DNA of 64,000 nt. Source: Pseudonocardia hydrocarbonoxydans. Its GTDB lineage: Bacteria > Actinomycetota > Actinomycetes > Mycobacteriales > Pseudonocardiaceae. Under the pieces are notes generated by a model. The model saw nothing but the letters and a program-made list of their open reading frames with translations. It was not told the DNA's origin and did no database searches. The stretch spans positions 62,001 through 126,000 of the forward strand of contig NZ_BJNG01000025.1 of the NCBI RefSeq assembly GCF_006539565.1, given 5' to 3'. A program made the translations under genes and the position numbers. Below are positions 50,461-59,875 of the stretch, piece by piece (positions within the stretch are counted from its first letter, which is position 1; every line of letters starts with the position of its first letter).

Positions 50461-50587
50461 GGGCGGGCTCCCGCGGCGGGGCCGGCGTCGTCCACACCGG
50501 ACCGACGACCAGCCGGATCACCACGACCGGCAGCACCTCGCACGCGGCGATGAGGATCACCAGCGGTTGCGACACGAACTCGACCAT
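50453..50587 (-). CDS. Possible small membrane protein
   Basis: A 44-residue reading frame starting MVEFVSQPLVILIAACEVL, with one hydrophobic helix (VILIAACEVLPVVVIRLVV) and a Pro-rich tail. All but three codons end in G or C. It overlaps the DUF418 start by 8 bases, so it may be translated with it. I do not recognise a family. Confidence 0.4.
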   Translation of the reverse strand: MVEFVSQPLVILIAACEVLPVVVIRLVVGPVWTTPAPPREPARA

Positions 50588-50696
50588 GGCGACGAGCGTG
50601 CCGTGCGGCGCCGTCGGCGCCGTCGGGCGCGAGGACCATCCGGTGTACCTCCTTCGACCGACGCGCACCGGAGGCACCCGTGGTGGGATGGGGTGC

Positions 50697-51863
50697 GTGA
50701 CCGCCCGGGAGATCCGCGAGGACGTGCTGCGGGCGGTGCTGCTCCTCGCGCTCGGCGTGCTCCTGCTGGCGGTCGTCCCCGACGCGGCGGTGCAGTGGGG
50801 CGGACCGGCGGGGTCGACGGGGGCGGCCGTCGGGCTGCTCGCGCCGGCCTGCTCCGGGGTCGCGCTGCGTCGCCGCCGGCCGGTGGCCGGGCTGCTGGTC
50901 ACGACCGCCGCGCTCGTCGCGAGCCCGTTCGTCGTCGGCGTGACGCACACCGGGATGCTGCTGGCCTTCGGCGAGACGCTCTACAGCGCGGTCCTGCACT
51001 CGTCGCGGCGGGCGGGCCGGTGGGTGTGCGCCGCCGCGGGCGCGGTGGCGGCGCTCCTGGCGCTGTACACCCTGCTGGTCGAGGGCGCCGCCGCGGCCGT
51101 CGGCACCGTGATGGCCCTGGGGCTGCTCCTCGCGATCCCCGTGTGGTGGGGCCAGGAGGTGCGCCGGCACCGGGACCGCGCCGACGCCGAGCGCGACCGC
51201 GCCGAGCAGGAGCGGCGGATGGCCGAGCTGGACCGCGCCGCGGCCGTCACGGCCGAGCGCAACCGGATGGCCCGCGACCTGCACGACGTCGTCGCCGGGC
51301 AGCTCTCGGCCATCGCGATCCAGTCCGAGGCGGCGCTGACTCTGCCGGACGCCGATCCCGAGGTGCTGCGGCGGGTGCTCACCCAGGTGCGCCGCGGCAG
51401 CGTCGCGTCGCTGGCGGAGATGCGCACCATGATCGGGCTGCTGCGCGCCGACGGCGACGACGAGGCGCGCACCGCGCCCGCCGGGCTCGACCGGATCGAG
51501 GCGCTGCTCGACGCCGGCCGGGCGTCGGGGCTGCGGGTGGAGCTCGACGACCGCCGCCCGCCGGGCGACCTGCCGGCCGCGGTCGACCTCGCCGCCTACC
51601 GGATCGTGCAGGAGTCGCTGACCAACGCCGCCAAGCACGCCCCCGGCAGCGCGGTGCGGATCGTGCTGCGCCGCAGCGACGACGAGCTGCGCGTGGAGGT
51701 GGCCAACGACCTGGTCGACGACGCGGCCGACGGCGGGGGCACCGGCACCGGCCTGCTCGGGCTCGCCGAGCGGGCCGCCGCGGTCGGGGGCCGGGTCGTC
51801 GCCGGGCGAGGCGACCGGGCGTGGACGGTGCGCGCCGCGCTGCCCGCCGGGCCGCCGCGATGA
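50697..51863 (+). CDS. NarL-type sensor histidine kinase
   Basis: A 388-residue membrane histidine kinase. The first ~150 residues contain four to five hydrophobic segments without a large extracellular domain. A short coiled coil (HRDRADAERDRAEQERRMAE) leads to the HisKA_3 dimerisation domain with phosphoacceptor His in RDLHDVVAGQL, and a HATPase_c domain with VQESLTNAAKHA and GTGLLGLAERAA. It partners the LuxR-type regulator encoded next, overlapping by 4 bases. The GTG start has TGGGAT 7 bases upstream; an ATG three codons earlier is possible. The signal is unknown. Confidence 0.9.
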   Translation: MTAREIREDVLRAVLLLALGVLLLAVVPDAAVQWGGPAGSTGAAVGLLAPACSGVALRRRRPVAGLLVTTAALVASPFVVGVTHTGMLLAFGETLYSAVLHSSRRAGRWVCAAAGAVAALLALYTLLVEGAAAAVGTVMALGLLLAIPVWWGQEVRRHRDRADAERDRAEQERRMAELDRAAAVTAERNRMARDLHDVVAGQLSAIAIQSEAALTLPDADPEVLRRVLTQVRRGSVASLAEMRTMIGLLRADGDDEARTAPAGLDRIEALLDAGRASGLRVELDDRRPPGDLPAAVDLAAYRIVQESLTNAAKHAPGSAVRIVLRRSDDELRVEVANDLVDDAADGGGTGTGLLGLAERAAAVGGRVVAGRGDRAWTVRAALPAGPPR

Positions 51864-52495
51864 CCGTCCGCGTGGTGGTCGCCGACGACCAGGCCGCGAT
51901 CCGCACCGGCCTGGTGATGATCCTCGACTCGGCGCCGGACGTGGAGGTCGTCGCGGAGGTGGGTGACGGGCTCGCGGCGGTCCGCGCGGCCGGTGAGCTG
52001 CGCCCCGACCTCGTGCTCATGGACATCCGGATGCCCGGCATCGACGGGATCGAGGCGACGCGGCGGCTCGCCGACACCTGCTCGGTGCTCGTCCTGACGA
52101 CGTTCGACCTCGACGACTACGTCGACGGTGCGCTCGCCGCGGGTGCCGCCGGGTTCCTGCTGAAGTCGGTGTCGGCCCCGCAGCTGCTCGACGCCGTGCG
52201 CGCGGTGGCCCGCGGCGACGGGGTCCTCGCCCCGGAGGTCACCCGCCGGGTGCTGGCCCGGCTGGCCGCCCCGGCGCGCCGCTCCGAGCCGCCCGCCGGG
52301 CTCGCCGACCTCACCCCGCGCGAGACCGACGTGCTCGGCTGCCTGGGTCGCGGCCTGTCCAACGCCGAGATCGCCGACGCGCTGGTGATCACCGAGGCGA
52401 CCACGAAGACCCACGTGTCGCGGGTGCTCGCGAAGCTCGGCGTGCGCTCGCGGGTGCAGGCGGCGATCGCGGCGCAGGAGGCCGGGCTGTCCTGA
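51860..52495 (+). CDS. NarL/LuxR-family response regulator
   Basis: A 211-residue regulator. The receiver domain has the acidic pair in VVADDQAAIR, phosphoacceptor Asp in LVLMDIRMPGIDG and the conserved Lys in GFLLKSV. The C-terminal LuxR helix-turn-helix is LTPRETDVLGCLGRGLSNAEIADAL onward to THVSRVLAKLGVRSR. It overlaps the kinase gene by 4 bases. Targets are not evident from this window. Confidence 0.93.
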   Translation: MTVRVVVADDQAAIRTGLVMILDSAPDVEVVAEVGDGLAAVRAAGELRPDLVLMDIRMPGIDGIEATRRLADTCSVLVLTTFDLDDYVDGALAAGAAGFLLKSVSAPQLLDAVRAVARGDGVLAPEVTRRVLARLAAPARRSEPPAGLADLTPRETDVLGCLGRGLSNAEIADALVITEATTKTHVSRVLAKLGVRSRVQAAIAAQEAGLS

Positions 52496-52530
52496 TCCGC
52501 CGGGCCGTCCTGATCCGCTGCGGTCCGGGG

Positions 52531-53529
52531 TCAGCGCTCCCCGGCCGCCGGGACCATCGCCGGCGCCGTCGCCGCGGGCGCGGGATCCGCCGGGGCCAGC
52601 AACAGCGCCGTCCCGCCTGCCGCGGCGAGCACGAGCACCGCGGCCGCGGCCGGGACCACGCCGCGCCGCCGGGCCGGGCGGCGCCGGTGCCGGCCCCCGC
52701 CCGCGGGTGCCGCGTGCGACGGGGCCGCGGCGAGCGTGGCCGCCACGGCGGCGGCGGTGGGCCGGGCCGCGGGGTCGTCCAGCGTCATCGCGGTCAGCGC
52801 GCCCGCCAGGTCGGCGGGCAGGCCGTCGGGGACGAGCGGGCGGCGGTGCAGCCGGGCGGTGGCCGACTCGACGGCGCGCCCCGGGTACTCGCGCCGGCCG
52901 GTGAGCGCCTCCAGCAGCACCAGGCCGAGCGCGTAGACGTCGGCGGGTGGGCCGACGTGCTGGCCGCGGGCCTGCTCGGGGGCGAGGAACGCAGCCGTGC
53001 CGACGACCGTCCCCGCCTCGGTGGCGGCCGCACCGTCGAGGGCCTTCGCGATACCGAAGTCGGCGAGGTGCGCGCGGCTGCCGTCGCCGAGCAGGACGTT
53101 CGCGGGCTTGACGTCGCGGTGCACGATCCCGCCCTGGTGGACGTGCGCGAGCGCGTCGGCGAGCTGCGCGCCGATCCTGCGGACCTCCGCCGGAGGCAGC
53201 GGCGCCCTCCCGATCCGCTCGGCCAGCGTCGGACCCTCCACCAGGTCGGTGACGACGAACGGGCGCCCCGACTCGGTGCCGCCGTCGCGCAGGCCGACCA
53301 GGCCGGGGTGGTCCAGCCGCGACAGCGCGTCCATCTCCCGGCGCTGCTGGCGGCGGTCCTGCAGGGAGCCGCCGGGGTGGAAGAGCTTGACCGCGACCCG
53401 CACCCCGTCCCGCAGGTCGCGGCCCCGGCGCACCACGGCCGACGACCCGATCCCGATCACCGGCCCGAGCCGGTAGCGGCCCGCCACGAGCCGCCCCTCG
53501 GAGTCGTCGTCGCCGCCCATCTCGTCCAC
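52531..53529 (-). CDS. Serine/threonine protein kinase with a short membrane tail
   Basis: A 332-residue Hanks-type kinase. The glycine loop is IGIGSSAVV, the ATP lysine VAVKLF, the catalytic loop HRDVKPANVLL, the DFG motif ADFGIAKAL and the APE motif FLAPEQARG. A single membrane helix (VPAAAAVLVLAAAGGTALLLA) near residue 295 leaves only ~20 residues outside, with no PASTA or other sensor domain. The GTG start at 53529 follows GGGGGA; ATGs at 53520 and 53553 are alternatives. It sits between the two-component pair and the second hydroxylase operon. Confidence 0.9.
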   Translation of the reverse strand: MDEMGGDDDSEGRLVAGRYRLGPVIGIGSSAVVRRGRDLRDGVRVAVKLFHPGGSLQDRRQQRREMDALSRLDHPGLVGLRDGGTESGRPFVVTDLVEGPTLAERIGRAPLPPAEVRRIGAQLADALAHVHQGGIVHRDVKPANVLLGDGSRAHLADFGIAKALDGAAATEAGTVVGTAAFLAPEQARGQHVGPPADVYALGLVLLEALTGRREYPGRAVESATARLHRRPLVPDGLPADLAGALTAMTLDDPAARPTAAAVAATLAAAPSHAAPAGGGRHRRRPARRRGVVPAAAAVLVLAAAGGTALLLAPADPAPAATAPAMVPAAGER

Positions 53530-53603
53530 GTTCCCCCGTTCGCGACGTTCCATGCGCGCCGGACCCGCTCCCCACCCCGCGAACCGGGGGATTCGCGGGT
53601 GGG

Positions 53604-54419
53604 TCAGGCTCCGGCGGCCGTCGTCAGGGCCCGCCGGGTGAGCACCCGGGCCAGGTGACGCCGGTAGTCGGCGGTGGCCGTCAGGTCCGCCGTGGGCTCG
53701 GTGCCCTCGGCGGCCAGAGCGGCGGCGTCGGCGATCGGCGCCCCGTCGGCCAGCGCGGCCTCGGTGGCCGCGGCCCGCAGCGGGGTGGGGCCCATGTTGA
53801 CCAGCCCCACCCGCCCGTCGACGACGGCGACCGCGACGATCGCCCAGTCGTTGGCCCGCCGGGTGAACTTCTCGTACGCCCACCCCGCGGTGCCGGTGCG
53901 CGGCACCCGGACCTCGGTGATCAGCTCGTCGGGCTCCTTCACCGAGGAGAAGACCCCGGTGTAGAACTCGGTGATCGGCACCGACCGCTCGCCCCGCGGC
54001 GAGCGCAGCACGACGGTGCCGCCCAGGGCCAGGACCGCGGCCGGCAGGTCCGACGCCGGGTCGGCGTGGGCCAGCGACCCGCCCAGCGTGCCGCGGTGCC
54101 GGATCTGCGGGTCGCCGACGGTGCGCGCGACGGCCGCCAGCAGCGGCGCCTCCGCCTGCACGACCTCCGAGGACTCGACGGTGCGGTGCCGCGTGCCCGC
54201 CCCGACCACCAGCTCGTCGCCGTCGACGCGGACGTGGTCGAGCTCGGCGAGCCTGCCGATGTCGATCACCAGCTCGGGGGCGGCGAGGCGCAGCTTCATG
54301 ACCGGCAGGATCGAGTGCCCACCGGCCAGGACGGTGGCGTCCTCGCCGTGCTCGGCGAGCAGCGCGAGCGCGCCGTCGAGGGTGTCCGGACGCTCGTAGG
54401 CGAAACCGACGGGGATCAT
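53604..54419 (-). CDS. Second molybdenum hydroxylase FAD subunit (CoxM-like)
   Basis: A 271-residue FAD-binding subunit with AGGHSILP and [15 protein letters not shown] as the two FAD motifs, preceded by IRHRG. It is the last gene of an L-S-M operon. The ATG start overlaps the stop of the small-subunit gene by 4 bases. It is clearly homologous to the coxM-like protein encoded at 22919-23770 but diverged across most of its length, so the operons are not a recent duplication. Confidence 0.92.
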   Translation of the reverse strand: MIPVGFAYERPDTLDGALALLAEHGEDATVLAGGHSILPVMKLRLAAPELVIDIGRLAELDHVRVDGDELVVGAGTRHRTVESSEVVQAEAPLLAAVARTVGDPQIRHRGTLGGSLAHADPASDLPAAVLALGGTVVLRSPRGERSVPITEFYTGVFSSVKEPDELITEVRVPRTGTAGWAYEKFTRRANDWAIVAVAVVDGRVGLVNMGPTPLRAAATEAALADGAPIADAAALAAEGTEPTADLTATADYRRHLARVLTRRALTTAAGA

Positions 54420-54967
54420 GCGCCACTCCCGGTGGAGAAGCCGGGCGCGACCTCGACACCACCGGAGGGCGCCTCCGTGGCGTGCCCCCCGCCGATGACG
54501 GCGTCGGGGTCCTGACCGCTCGCGGCCAGCACCGCCCGGACGATGTTGTGGTAGCCGGTGCACCGGCAGAGGTTGCCCTCGAGGCCCTCGCGGACCTCCC
54601 GCTCGGTGGGCCTCGGCGTCTCCCGCAGCAGCGAGACCGCGGCCATCACCATGCCGGGCGTGCAGAACCCGCACTGCAGGCCGTGCTCGGTGCGGAACGC
54701 CTCGGCCACCGGGTGCAGGTCCTCGGGCGAGGCCGAGAGGCCCTCCATCGTCTGCACGGTCGCGTCGTCGGCCTGCACGGCGAGCATGGTGCAGGACTTC
54801 ACCGACTCCCCGTCGACGAGCACGGTGCACGCACCGCAGGAGGTGGTGTCGCACCCGACGTTGGTGGCCTTGAGCCCGAGGGTGTCGCGCAGGTAGTGGG
54901 CGAGCAGCAACCGCGGCTCGACGTCGGCGCTCGTGTCGTCGCCGTTGACCGTCATCCGGACCTTCAC
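54416..54967 (-). CDS. Second molybdenum hydroxylase 2Fe-2S subunit (CoxS-like)
   Basis: A 183-residue subunit with N-terminal cluster CDTTSCGAC plus the Cys in SVKSC and C-terminal cluster CGFCTPGM and [10 protein letters not shown] ~30-residue tail ([16 protein letters not shown] onward) follows the last cluster. The GTG start overlaps the stop of the large-subunit gene by 4 bases. It is the middle gene of the operon, unlike the first operon, where the small subunit comes first. Confidence 0.93.
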   Translation of the reverse strand: MKVRMTVNGDDTSADVEPRLLLAHYLRDTLGLKATNVGCDTTSCGACTVLVDGESVKSCTMLAVQADDATVQTMEGLSASPEDLHPVAEAFRTEHGLQCGFCTPGMVMAAVSLLRETPRPTEREVREGLEGNLCRCTGYHNIVRAVLAASGQDPDAVIGGGHATEAPSGGVEVAPGFSTGSGA

Positions 54968-57228
54968 TTGTCGCCCTCCGATGCAGCGGCGTTGATGGCC
55001 TCCCAGACCCGCAGGGGGCTGGTCGGCATGTCGATGTGGCGGACGCCCAGGTGCGCGACGGCGTCGACCACCGCGCTCTGCACGGCGGGCGTGGCGCCGA
55101 TGGTGCCCGCCTCCCCGATCCCCTTGACGCCCAGCGGGTTGAGGTGGGTCGGCGTGGCCATGTCGAGCAGGGTGAAGCTGGGCAGCTCGGCCGCGGACGG
55201 GAACGCGTAGTCGGCGAAGGTGGCCGTGAGCGGGTTGCCGTCGGCGTCGAACACGACCTCCTCCAGCAGGGCCTGCGAGATGCCCTGGGCGATCCCGCCG
55301 TGGCGCTGGCCCTCGCACAGCAGGGGGTTGAGCACCGGCCCGGCGTCGTCGACGGTGACGATCCGGTCGACGACCGCCTTGCCCGACTCCACGTCGACCT
55401 CGACGACGGCGACGTGCGCGCCGAACGGGAAGGTCGGCGCCCCGCTGTCGAAGTTCGAGTCGACCTGCAGCCGCTCCTTCTCGGCCAGCGCCGCGAGCGT
55501 GACGCCCTGGCCGGTGCCGCGGACGTTCACCGAGCCGTCGACGACCTCGAGGTCGTCGACGTTGGCCTCCAGTACGTCGGCCGCGCGCTGCTTCGCCAGC
55601 TCGACGAGCTCGCCCGCCGCCTGGTGGACGGCGACGCCGCCGGTCTGCAGGCTGCGCGAGCCCATCGTGCCGCTGCCGCGGGGGATGAGGTCGGTGTCGC
55701 CGTGCAGCACGGTGATCCTGTCGATGCCGATGCCGAGGTGCTCGGACGCGAGCATCGCCCACGCGGTGGCGTGGCCCTGGCCGTGCGGCGAGGTGCCGGT
55801 GAGCACGGTGACGGTGCCGTCGGGGTGCACCTCGACCGAGGCGTCCTCGCTGAACGCCCCGCCGCCGGTGATCTCGACGAACACCGAGACGCCGATGCCC
55901 AGCTGCACGACCTCGCCCGCGTCGCGGCGCCGTTGCTGCTCGGCGCGCAGCCCGGTGTAGCCCGCGGCGTCGAGCACCGCGTCGAGCGCCTTCTCGTACT
56001 CGCCGCTGTCGTAGGGAGCGCCGCCCTTGGTCTTGAGCGGGAACTGCTCGGGGCGGAGCAGGTTGCGGCGGCGGACCTCGGCCGGGTCCATGCCGATCTC
56101 GGCGGCGAACAGGTCCATCGAGCGCTCGATGGCCGCGGTGGCCTCGGGGCGCCCGGCGCCCCGGTAGGCCGCCGTCGAGGTGGTGGTGGTGACCAGCACG
56201 CGGGCCCGCGACTCCACCTTCGGGATGTCGTAGACGCCCGGGGCCATCATCCGCGTGAACATCGGCAGGACGGCCCCCAGGCGCGGGTACGCGCCCGCGT
56301 CGGCGAGGACGTCGAGGCGGTAGGCGAGGACCTTGCCGTCGCGGTTGCCGCCGATCGTGACCGTCTGCAGCTGCGCGCGGCCCTGGACCATCCCGGTCAT
56401 GTTCTCCGAGCGGGTCTCGTTCCAGCGCACGGGACGCCCGGTGTGCTTCGCGAGCCAGCCGACGAGCGCGAACTCGGGGTCGGCGCCGATCTTCGCGCCG
56501 AACCCGCCGCCCACGTCGGGGGTGATCACGTGCACCTGCGCGGCGTCGACGCCGAGCCAGCCGGCGACCTCGTCGCGGGCGCTCTGGGCGGCCTGGGTCG
56601 AGCACCAGAGCGTGAGCCGCCCGTCCTCGCCCCAGACGGCGCTGGCCGCGCGGGTCTCCAGCGACGCCGCGGCGAGGCGCTGGTTGACGATCTCCTTCGT
56701 GACGACGACCTCGCAGTCGTCGAACAGGTGCTCGTCGAACTCGTCCTTGAGCCCGAAGCCGTTGGAGGTGTTGGTGCCGACTTCCTCGAACAGCAGCACC
56801 TCGTCCGAGGCGGCCGCCTTGAGGTCGATCACCGCGGGGAGCGGGTCGTAGTCGATCTCGACGAGATCGGCGGCGTCCTGGCCCTGGTAGGCCTCCTCGG
56901 TGAGGACGGCCACGACCGGCTCCCCGACGAAGCGGACCTTGTCGGTCGGCAGCCAGGACCGGACCATGCCCTTGTTCGCGCCGCCGAACAGCAACGCCGG
57001 GGCGAGGTCGATCTCCGCGCCGGTGATCACCGCGACGACGCCGGGCGCCGAGCGGGCCTCCTCGACGTCGATCGCCGTGATGCGGGCGTGGGCCAGTGGG
57101 GACCGGACGAGGGTCAGGTGCAGCGCACCGGTGAGCCGCTCGTCGGTCAGGTCGTCGGTGTAGGTGGCACCCCGCGAGAGGAACAGGGGGTCCTCTCTGC
57201 GGACCACGCGCGTGCCCATGATGCTCAT
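54964..57228 (-). CDS. Second molybdenum hydroxylase large subunit, form II CoxL-like
   Basis: A 754-residue molybdopterin subunit. The active-site loop is AYRGAGR (354-360), again form II and not the CO dehydrogenase form I. GGGFGAK and GIGEAGT are the cofactor and catalytic-glutamate motifs. It is about 70 residues shorter than the first CoxL, mainly at inner loops and the C-terminus. The substrate is unknown. It is the first gene of the L-S-M operon. The start is the ATG at 57228; an ATG at 57219 ([10 protein letters not shown]) is equally plausible. No coxG, coxD or coxE homologue is attached to this operon. Confidence 0.92.
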   Translation of the reverse strand: MSIMGTRVVRREDPLFLSRGATYTDDLTDERLTGALHLTLVRSPLAHARITAIDVEEARSAPGVVAVITGAEIDLAPALLFGGANKGMVRSWLPTDKVRFVGEPVVAVLTEEAYQGQDAADLVEIDYDPLPAVIDLKAAASDEVLLFEEVGTNTSNGFGLKDEFDEHLFDDCEVVVTKEIVNQRLAAASLETRAASAVWGEDGRLTLWCSTQAAQSARDEVAGWLGVDAAQVHVITPDVGGGFGAKIGADPEFALVGWLAKHTGRPVRWNETRSENMTGMVQGRAQLQTVTIGGNRDGKVLAYRLDVLADAGAYPRLGAVLPMFTRMMAPGVYDIPKVESRARVLVTTTTSTAAYRGAGRPEATAAIERSMDLFAAEIGMDPAEVRRRNLLRPEQFPLKTKGGAPYDSGEYEKALDAVLDAAGYTGLRAEQQRRRDAGEVVQLGIGVSVFVEITGGGAFSEDASVEVHPDGTVTVLTGTSPHGQGHATAWAMLASEHLGIGIDRITVLHGDTDLIPRGSGTMGSRSLQTGGVAVHQAAGELVELAKQRAADVLEANVDDLEVVDGSVNVRGTGQGVTLAALAEKERLQVDSNFDSGAPTFPFGAHVAVVEVDVESGKAVVDRIVTVDDAGPVLNPLLCEGQRHGGIAQGISQALLEEVVFDADGNPLTATFADYAFPSAAELPSFTLLDMATPTHLNPLGVKGIGEAGTIGATPAVQSAVVDAVAHLGVRHIDMPTSPLRVWEAINAAASEGDK

Positions 57229-57273
57229 TCGGGCGACCCTAGCCGCAGATGTGACGCTCCGCCGTGCGTCGGC

Positions 57274-58122
57274 TCATCCCTCGTCCCACCACCGCCGCAC
57301 GGCCCACAGCGGCGACACCGGCCCGTGCCCGGCACCCAGCGGGTAGGCGTGCCGGACGGCCTCGGTGATGTAGCGCCGCCCGAAGGCGACGGCGGCGGGC
57401 ACGTCGAGCCCGCGGGCGAGCCCGGACGCGATCGCCGAGGCCATGTTGTCGCCGCCGCCGTGCGTGTGGCCGGTGTCGAAGCGGGGCCCGGGCAGCTCGG
57501 TGAAGGTGTGCCCGTCGTAGAGCAGGTCGACGCAGATGTCGGTGTCCTCGGCCAGGTGTCCGCCCTTGACCAGCACATACCGGGGGCCGAGCGCGTGCAG
57601 CGTCTTCGCCGCGTCGTACTGGCCCGCGCGGTCGTGCACCTCGACGCCGACCAGCAGCCGCACCTCGTCGAGGTTGGGGGTGACGAGGGTGGCGCGCGGG
57701 AACAGCAGGTCGCGGAAGGCGTCGAGCGCGTCGTCGGCGAGCAGCGGGTCGCCGTGCATCGACGCCGCCACCGGGTCGACGACGAACGGGGTGCGCCCGC
57801 CGGCACCGATCCCGGCGCGGTCGCACGCCTCCACGATCGCCTCGATCGTCGGGCGCCCGGCGAGCATGCCGGTCTTCGCGGCGTCCAGGCCGATGTCGCC
57901 GGCGACGGACCCGATCTGCGCCGCGACCGTCTCCGGCGGGAGCACGTGCACCCCGCTGACGCCGAGCGTGTTCTGCACCGTCACCGCCGTGACGGCGACG
58001 CACCCGTGCACCCCGCAGGCGGCCATCGCCCGCAGGTCGGCCGCGACCCCGGCGCCCCCGCCCGAGTCGGTGCCGGCGATCGTGAGCACACGCGGTGGGG
58101 TCACGCCCACGGTCGGTTCCAT
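57274..58122 (-). CDS. thiD: Hydroxymethylpyrimidine/phosphomethylpyrimidine kinase ThiD
   Basis: A 282-residue ribokinase-fold enzyme that phosphorylates HMP and then HMP-P for thiamine synthesis. The motifs are [21 protein letters not shown] at the N-terminus, AAKTGML, VVDPV and the catalytic [19 protein letters not shown]; the usual GTGDTFSAA-type loop is replaced here by GGGDNMA, retaining the catalytic Asp. The ATG has an AGGAGG Shine-Dalgarno that lies at the 3' end of a TPP riboswitch. It is a single-gene unit here. Confidence 0.93.
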   Translation of the reverse strand: MEPTVGVTPPRVLTIAGTDSGGGAGVAADLRAMAACGVHGCVAVTAVTVQNTLGVSGVHVLPPETVAAQIGSVAGDIGLDAAKTGMLAGRPTIEAIVEACDRAGIGAGGRTPFVVDPVAASMHGDPLLADDALDAFRDLLFPRATLVTPNLDEVRLLVGVEVHDRAGQYDAAKTLHALGPRYVLVKGGHLAEDTDICVDLLYDGHTFTELPGPRFDTGHTHGGGDNMASAIASGLARGLDVPAAVAFGRRYITEAVRHAYPLGAGHGPVSPLWAVRRWWDEG

Positions 58123-58130
58123 CGTCTCCT

Positions 58131-58216
58131 CCTGCAGCCGGCATTACCCGGTCTGGTTCGACGGTCGGCGGCACCCTCCGCCCTCTCAGCCCGCTGCCCG
58201 GCGAGCTCCCGTGTGA
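58131..58216 (-). ncRNA. TPP riboswitch (THI box) upstream of thiD
   Basis: On the minus strand the leader carries the conserved thiamine-pyrophosphate aptamer blocks: CTGAGAGG (58182-58189), GACCGTCGAACC and GGGTAATGCCGG (around 58138-58150), in the right order and spacing. The aptamer's 3' end runs into the AGGAGG Shine-Dalgarno of thiD, 5 bases before the ATG. TPP binding should therefore hide the ribosome site and repress translation. Confidence 0.95.
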
Positions 58217-58269
58217 TCTCGACCGTAACCCGCCCGGCGTGTCGCGGGGAAGGCGTGTTCCATGGGGCC

Positions 58270-58707
58270 ATGCCGCTTGAAGGAGAGCACGAGCTCAGCC
58301 CCACGGGCTGGGTCCGCGACCAGACCCTGAAGATCCTCGAGACCGGGACGACCGACAGCGTCGACATCAAGGGACGCCCGGTCATCCTGCTGACGACCCG
58401 CGGGGCGAAGTCCGGGAAGCTGCGCAAGGTCCCGCTGATGCGGGTGGAGCACGACGGTGAGTACGCGATCGTCGCGTCGCTGGGCGGGGCGCCCAAGCAC
58501 CCCGTCTGGTACTTCAACGTGCAGGCCGAGCCGCACGTCGAGCTGCAGGACGGCACCGTGACGAAGGACTACGACGCCCGCGAGGTCACCGGCGAGGAGA
58601 AGGCGATCTGGTGGAAGCGTGCCGTCGCCACCTTCGCCGACTACGCCGACTACCAGGCCAAGACCGACCGCGAGATCCCCGTCTTCGTGCTGACCCCCCG
58701 CACCTGA
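58270..58707 (+). CDS. Deazaflavin (F420)-dependent nitroreductase family protein
   Basis: A 145-residue split-barrel protein of the DDN/F420-dependent quinone reductase family. The core [31 protein letters not shown] is seen as [20 protein letters not shown], followed by [18 protein letters not shown], both diagnostic. It probably binds F420H2 and reduces quinones or other small molecules. The ATG is the first in frame with a GCTTGAAGGAG-like context inside; an upstream extension would be Arg/Pro-rich and is rejected. It converges on def. Confidence 0.9.
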   Translation: MPLEGEHELSPTGWVRDQTLKILETGTTDSVDIKGRPVILLTTRGAKSGKLRKVPLMRVEHDGEYAIVASLGGAPKHPVWYFNVQAEPHVELQDGTVTKDYDAREVTGEEKAIWWKRAVATFADYADYQAKTDREIPVFVLTPRT

Positions 58708-58730
58708 CACCCCTACCGGGCGCCGGCATG

Positions 58731-58785
58731 CCGGTTCCGTACGCCACGCACCGACCGCGACCGGTGCGCGGGGGCACGGAACCGG
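58731..58785. terminator. Nested hairpin between convergent genes
   Basis: The outer arms CCGGTTCCGT (58731-58740) and ACGGAACCGG (58776-58785) enclose inner arms GCACCG (58748-58753) and CGGTGC (58762-58767). It lies between the deazaflavin reductase and def, which converge, and probably works as a bidirectional terminator. Confidence 0.65.
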
Positions 58786-58807
58786 TGTGCGGACCCCGGG
58801 TACGCCC

Positions 58808-59380
58808 TCAGACGTCCTCGGCCTGCTGCTCCGACGGGTCCCAGGACAGCCCCGGCACGCCCCAGCCGAGCTGCCTGAGCGTCTTTTTGGCGGCGCGGGC
58901 GTTGCGCCCCACGAGCCGGTCGACGTAGATGACGCCGTCGAGGTGGTCGACCTCGTGCTGCAGGCAGCGCGCCAGGAACCCGCGACCCTCGACCTCGACC
59001 GGAGCACCGTCCAGGTCGGACCCGGTGACCTTCGCCCACTCCGCGCGCCCGGTCGGGAACGCCTCGCCGGGCACCGAGAGGCAGCCCTCCTCGTCCTCCT
59101 CGGGATCGGGCATCCCCTCCGGCCGCGGCAAGGACTCCAGCACCGGGTTGACGACGACGCCGCGTACGCGCGAACGGGTGACCTCGTCGGGGCAGTCGTA
59201 GACGAACACCCGCAGCCCGACGCCGATCTGGTTCGCCGCCAGCCCCACGCCCTCGGCCGCGGCCATGGTGTCGAACATGTCCGCGACCAGGGATTTCAGG
59301 CCCTCGTCGAACGTCTCGACGGGGGCGGTGGGGGCGTGCAGGACGGGATCACCGATGATGCGGATCGCTCGGACGGCCAC
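58808..59380 (-). CDS. def: Peptide deformylase
   Basis: A 190-residue metalloenzyme that removes the N-formyl group from nascent proteins. The three family motifs are [18 protein letters not shown] and QHEVDHLDG; the Cys and the two His bind the metal. The C-terminal tail beyond residue 160 ([17 protein letters not shown]) is typical of actinobacterial type I deformylases. The GTG start has TAGGCT 8 bases upstream. It is divergent from the DUF3263 gene, as are the M. tuberculosis def and Rv0430 genes (from memory). Confidence 0.95.
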   Translation of the reverse strand: MAVRAIRIIGDPVLHAPTAPVETFDEGLKSLVADMFDTMAAAEGVGLAANQIGVGLRVFVYDCPDEVTRSRVRGVVVNPVLESLPRPEGMPDPEEDEEGCLSVPGEAFPTGRAEWAKVTGSDLDGAPVEVEGRGFLARCLQHEVDHLDGVIYVDRLVGRNARAAKKTLRQLGWGVPGLSWDPSEQQAEDV

Positions 59381-59474
59381 GGGTCGGGAGCCTACCGACG
59401 GACCCGATCGTCACCCGTCGGGCGGCGCGTCCCTGACCCGGTCCCGTCGGTGTCCCGTGGTTGAATGGCCGCCT

Positions 59475-59494
59475 GAATGACACACGTGTCATTC
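59475..59494. promoter_or_regulatory. Palindromic operator candidate GAATGACAC-AC-GTGTCATTC
   Basis: 9-bp perfect arms around a 2-base centre, 27 bases before the DUF3263 gene and 94 bases before def on the other strand. It is relatively AT-rich for this genome and has the size of a dimeric repressor site. The regulator is unknown. Confidence 0.55.
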
Positions 59495-59520
59495 GATCGA
59501 GTGAGGCCGCGAGGAGCGTG

Positions 59521-59826
59521 ATGGAGTCCGCCACCGAAGCCAGTGGGGTGCCCGCCACGGGCAGTTCCGCCCGTGTCCTGGGCCGCCGGGAGCGCGAGAT
59601 CCTCGCCTTCGAGGGGCAGTGGTGGAAGTACGCGGGAGCCAAGGAACAGGCGATCCGCGAGCTGTTCGACATGTCCGCCACCCGCTACTACCAGGTGCTC
59701 AACGCGCTGGTCGACAAGCCGGAGGCGCTGGCCGCCGACCCGCTGCTCGTCAAGCGCCTGCGCAGGCTGCGGCAGAGCCGCCAGCGCACCCGTGCGGCGC
59801 GTCGGCTGGGCATCGAGCCCTGGTGA
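59521..59826 (+). CDS. DUF3263 domain-containing protein
   Basis: A 101-residue small protein. The DUF3263 core is LGRREREILAFEGQWWKYAG and KEQAIRELFDMSATRYYQVLNAL, which looks like a sigma-factor region 4-type helix-turn-helix and may bind DNA; the function is unknown. A basic C-terminus (KRLRRLRQSRQRTRAARRLG) is consistent with nucleic-acid contact. The ATG follows GAGGAG. An in-frame upstream extension is rejected because it reads through the palindromic promoter region. It is the counterpart of Rv0430 by context. Confidence 0.88.
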   Translation: MESATEASGVPATGSSARVLGRREREILAFEGQWWKYAGAKEQAIRELFDMSATRYYQVLNALVDKPEALAADPLLVKRLRRLRQSRQRTRAARRLGIEPW

Positions 59827-59875
59827 GGACACCATGATCCTCCGCACCCCCTAGATCCGACATCGGAGGACGCCC

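Noticed and set aside
50697..52495. Identifying the two-component pair as the methanol regulators known near mno in mycobacteria
   Set aside because: Sequence shows only generic NarL-type kinase and regulator features; the location is suggestive but not enough.
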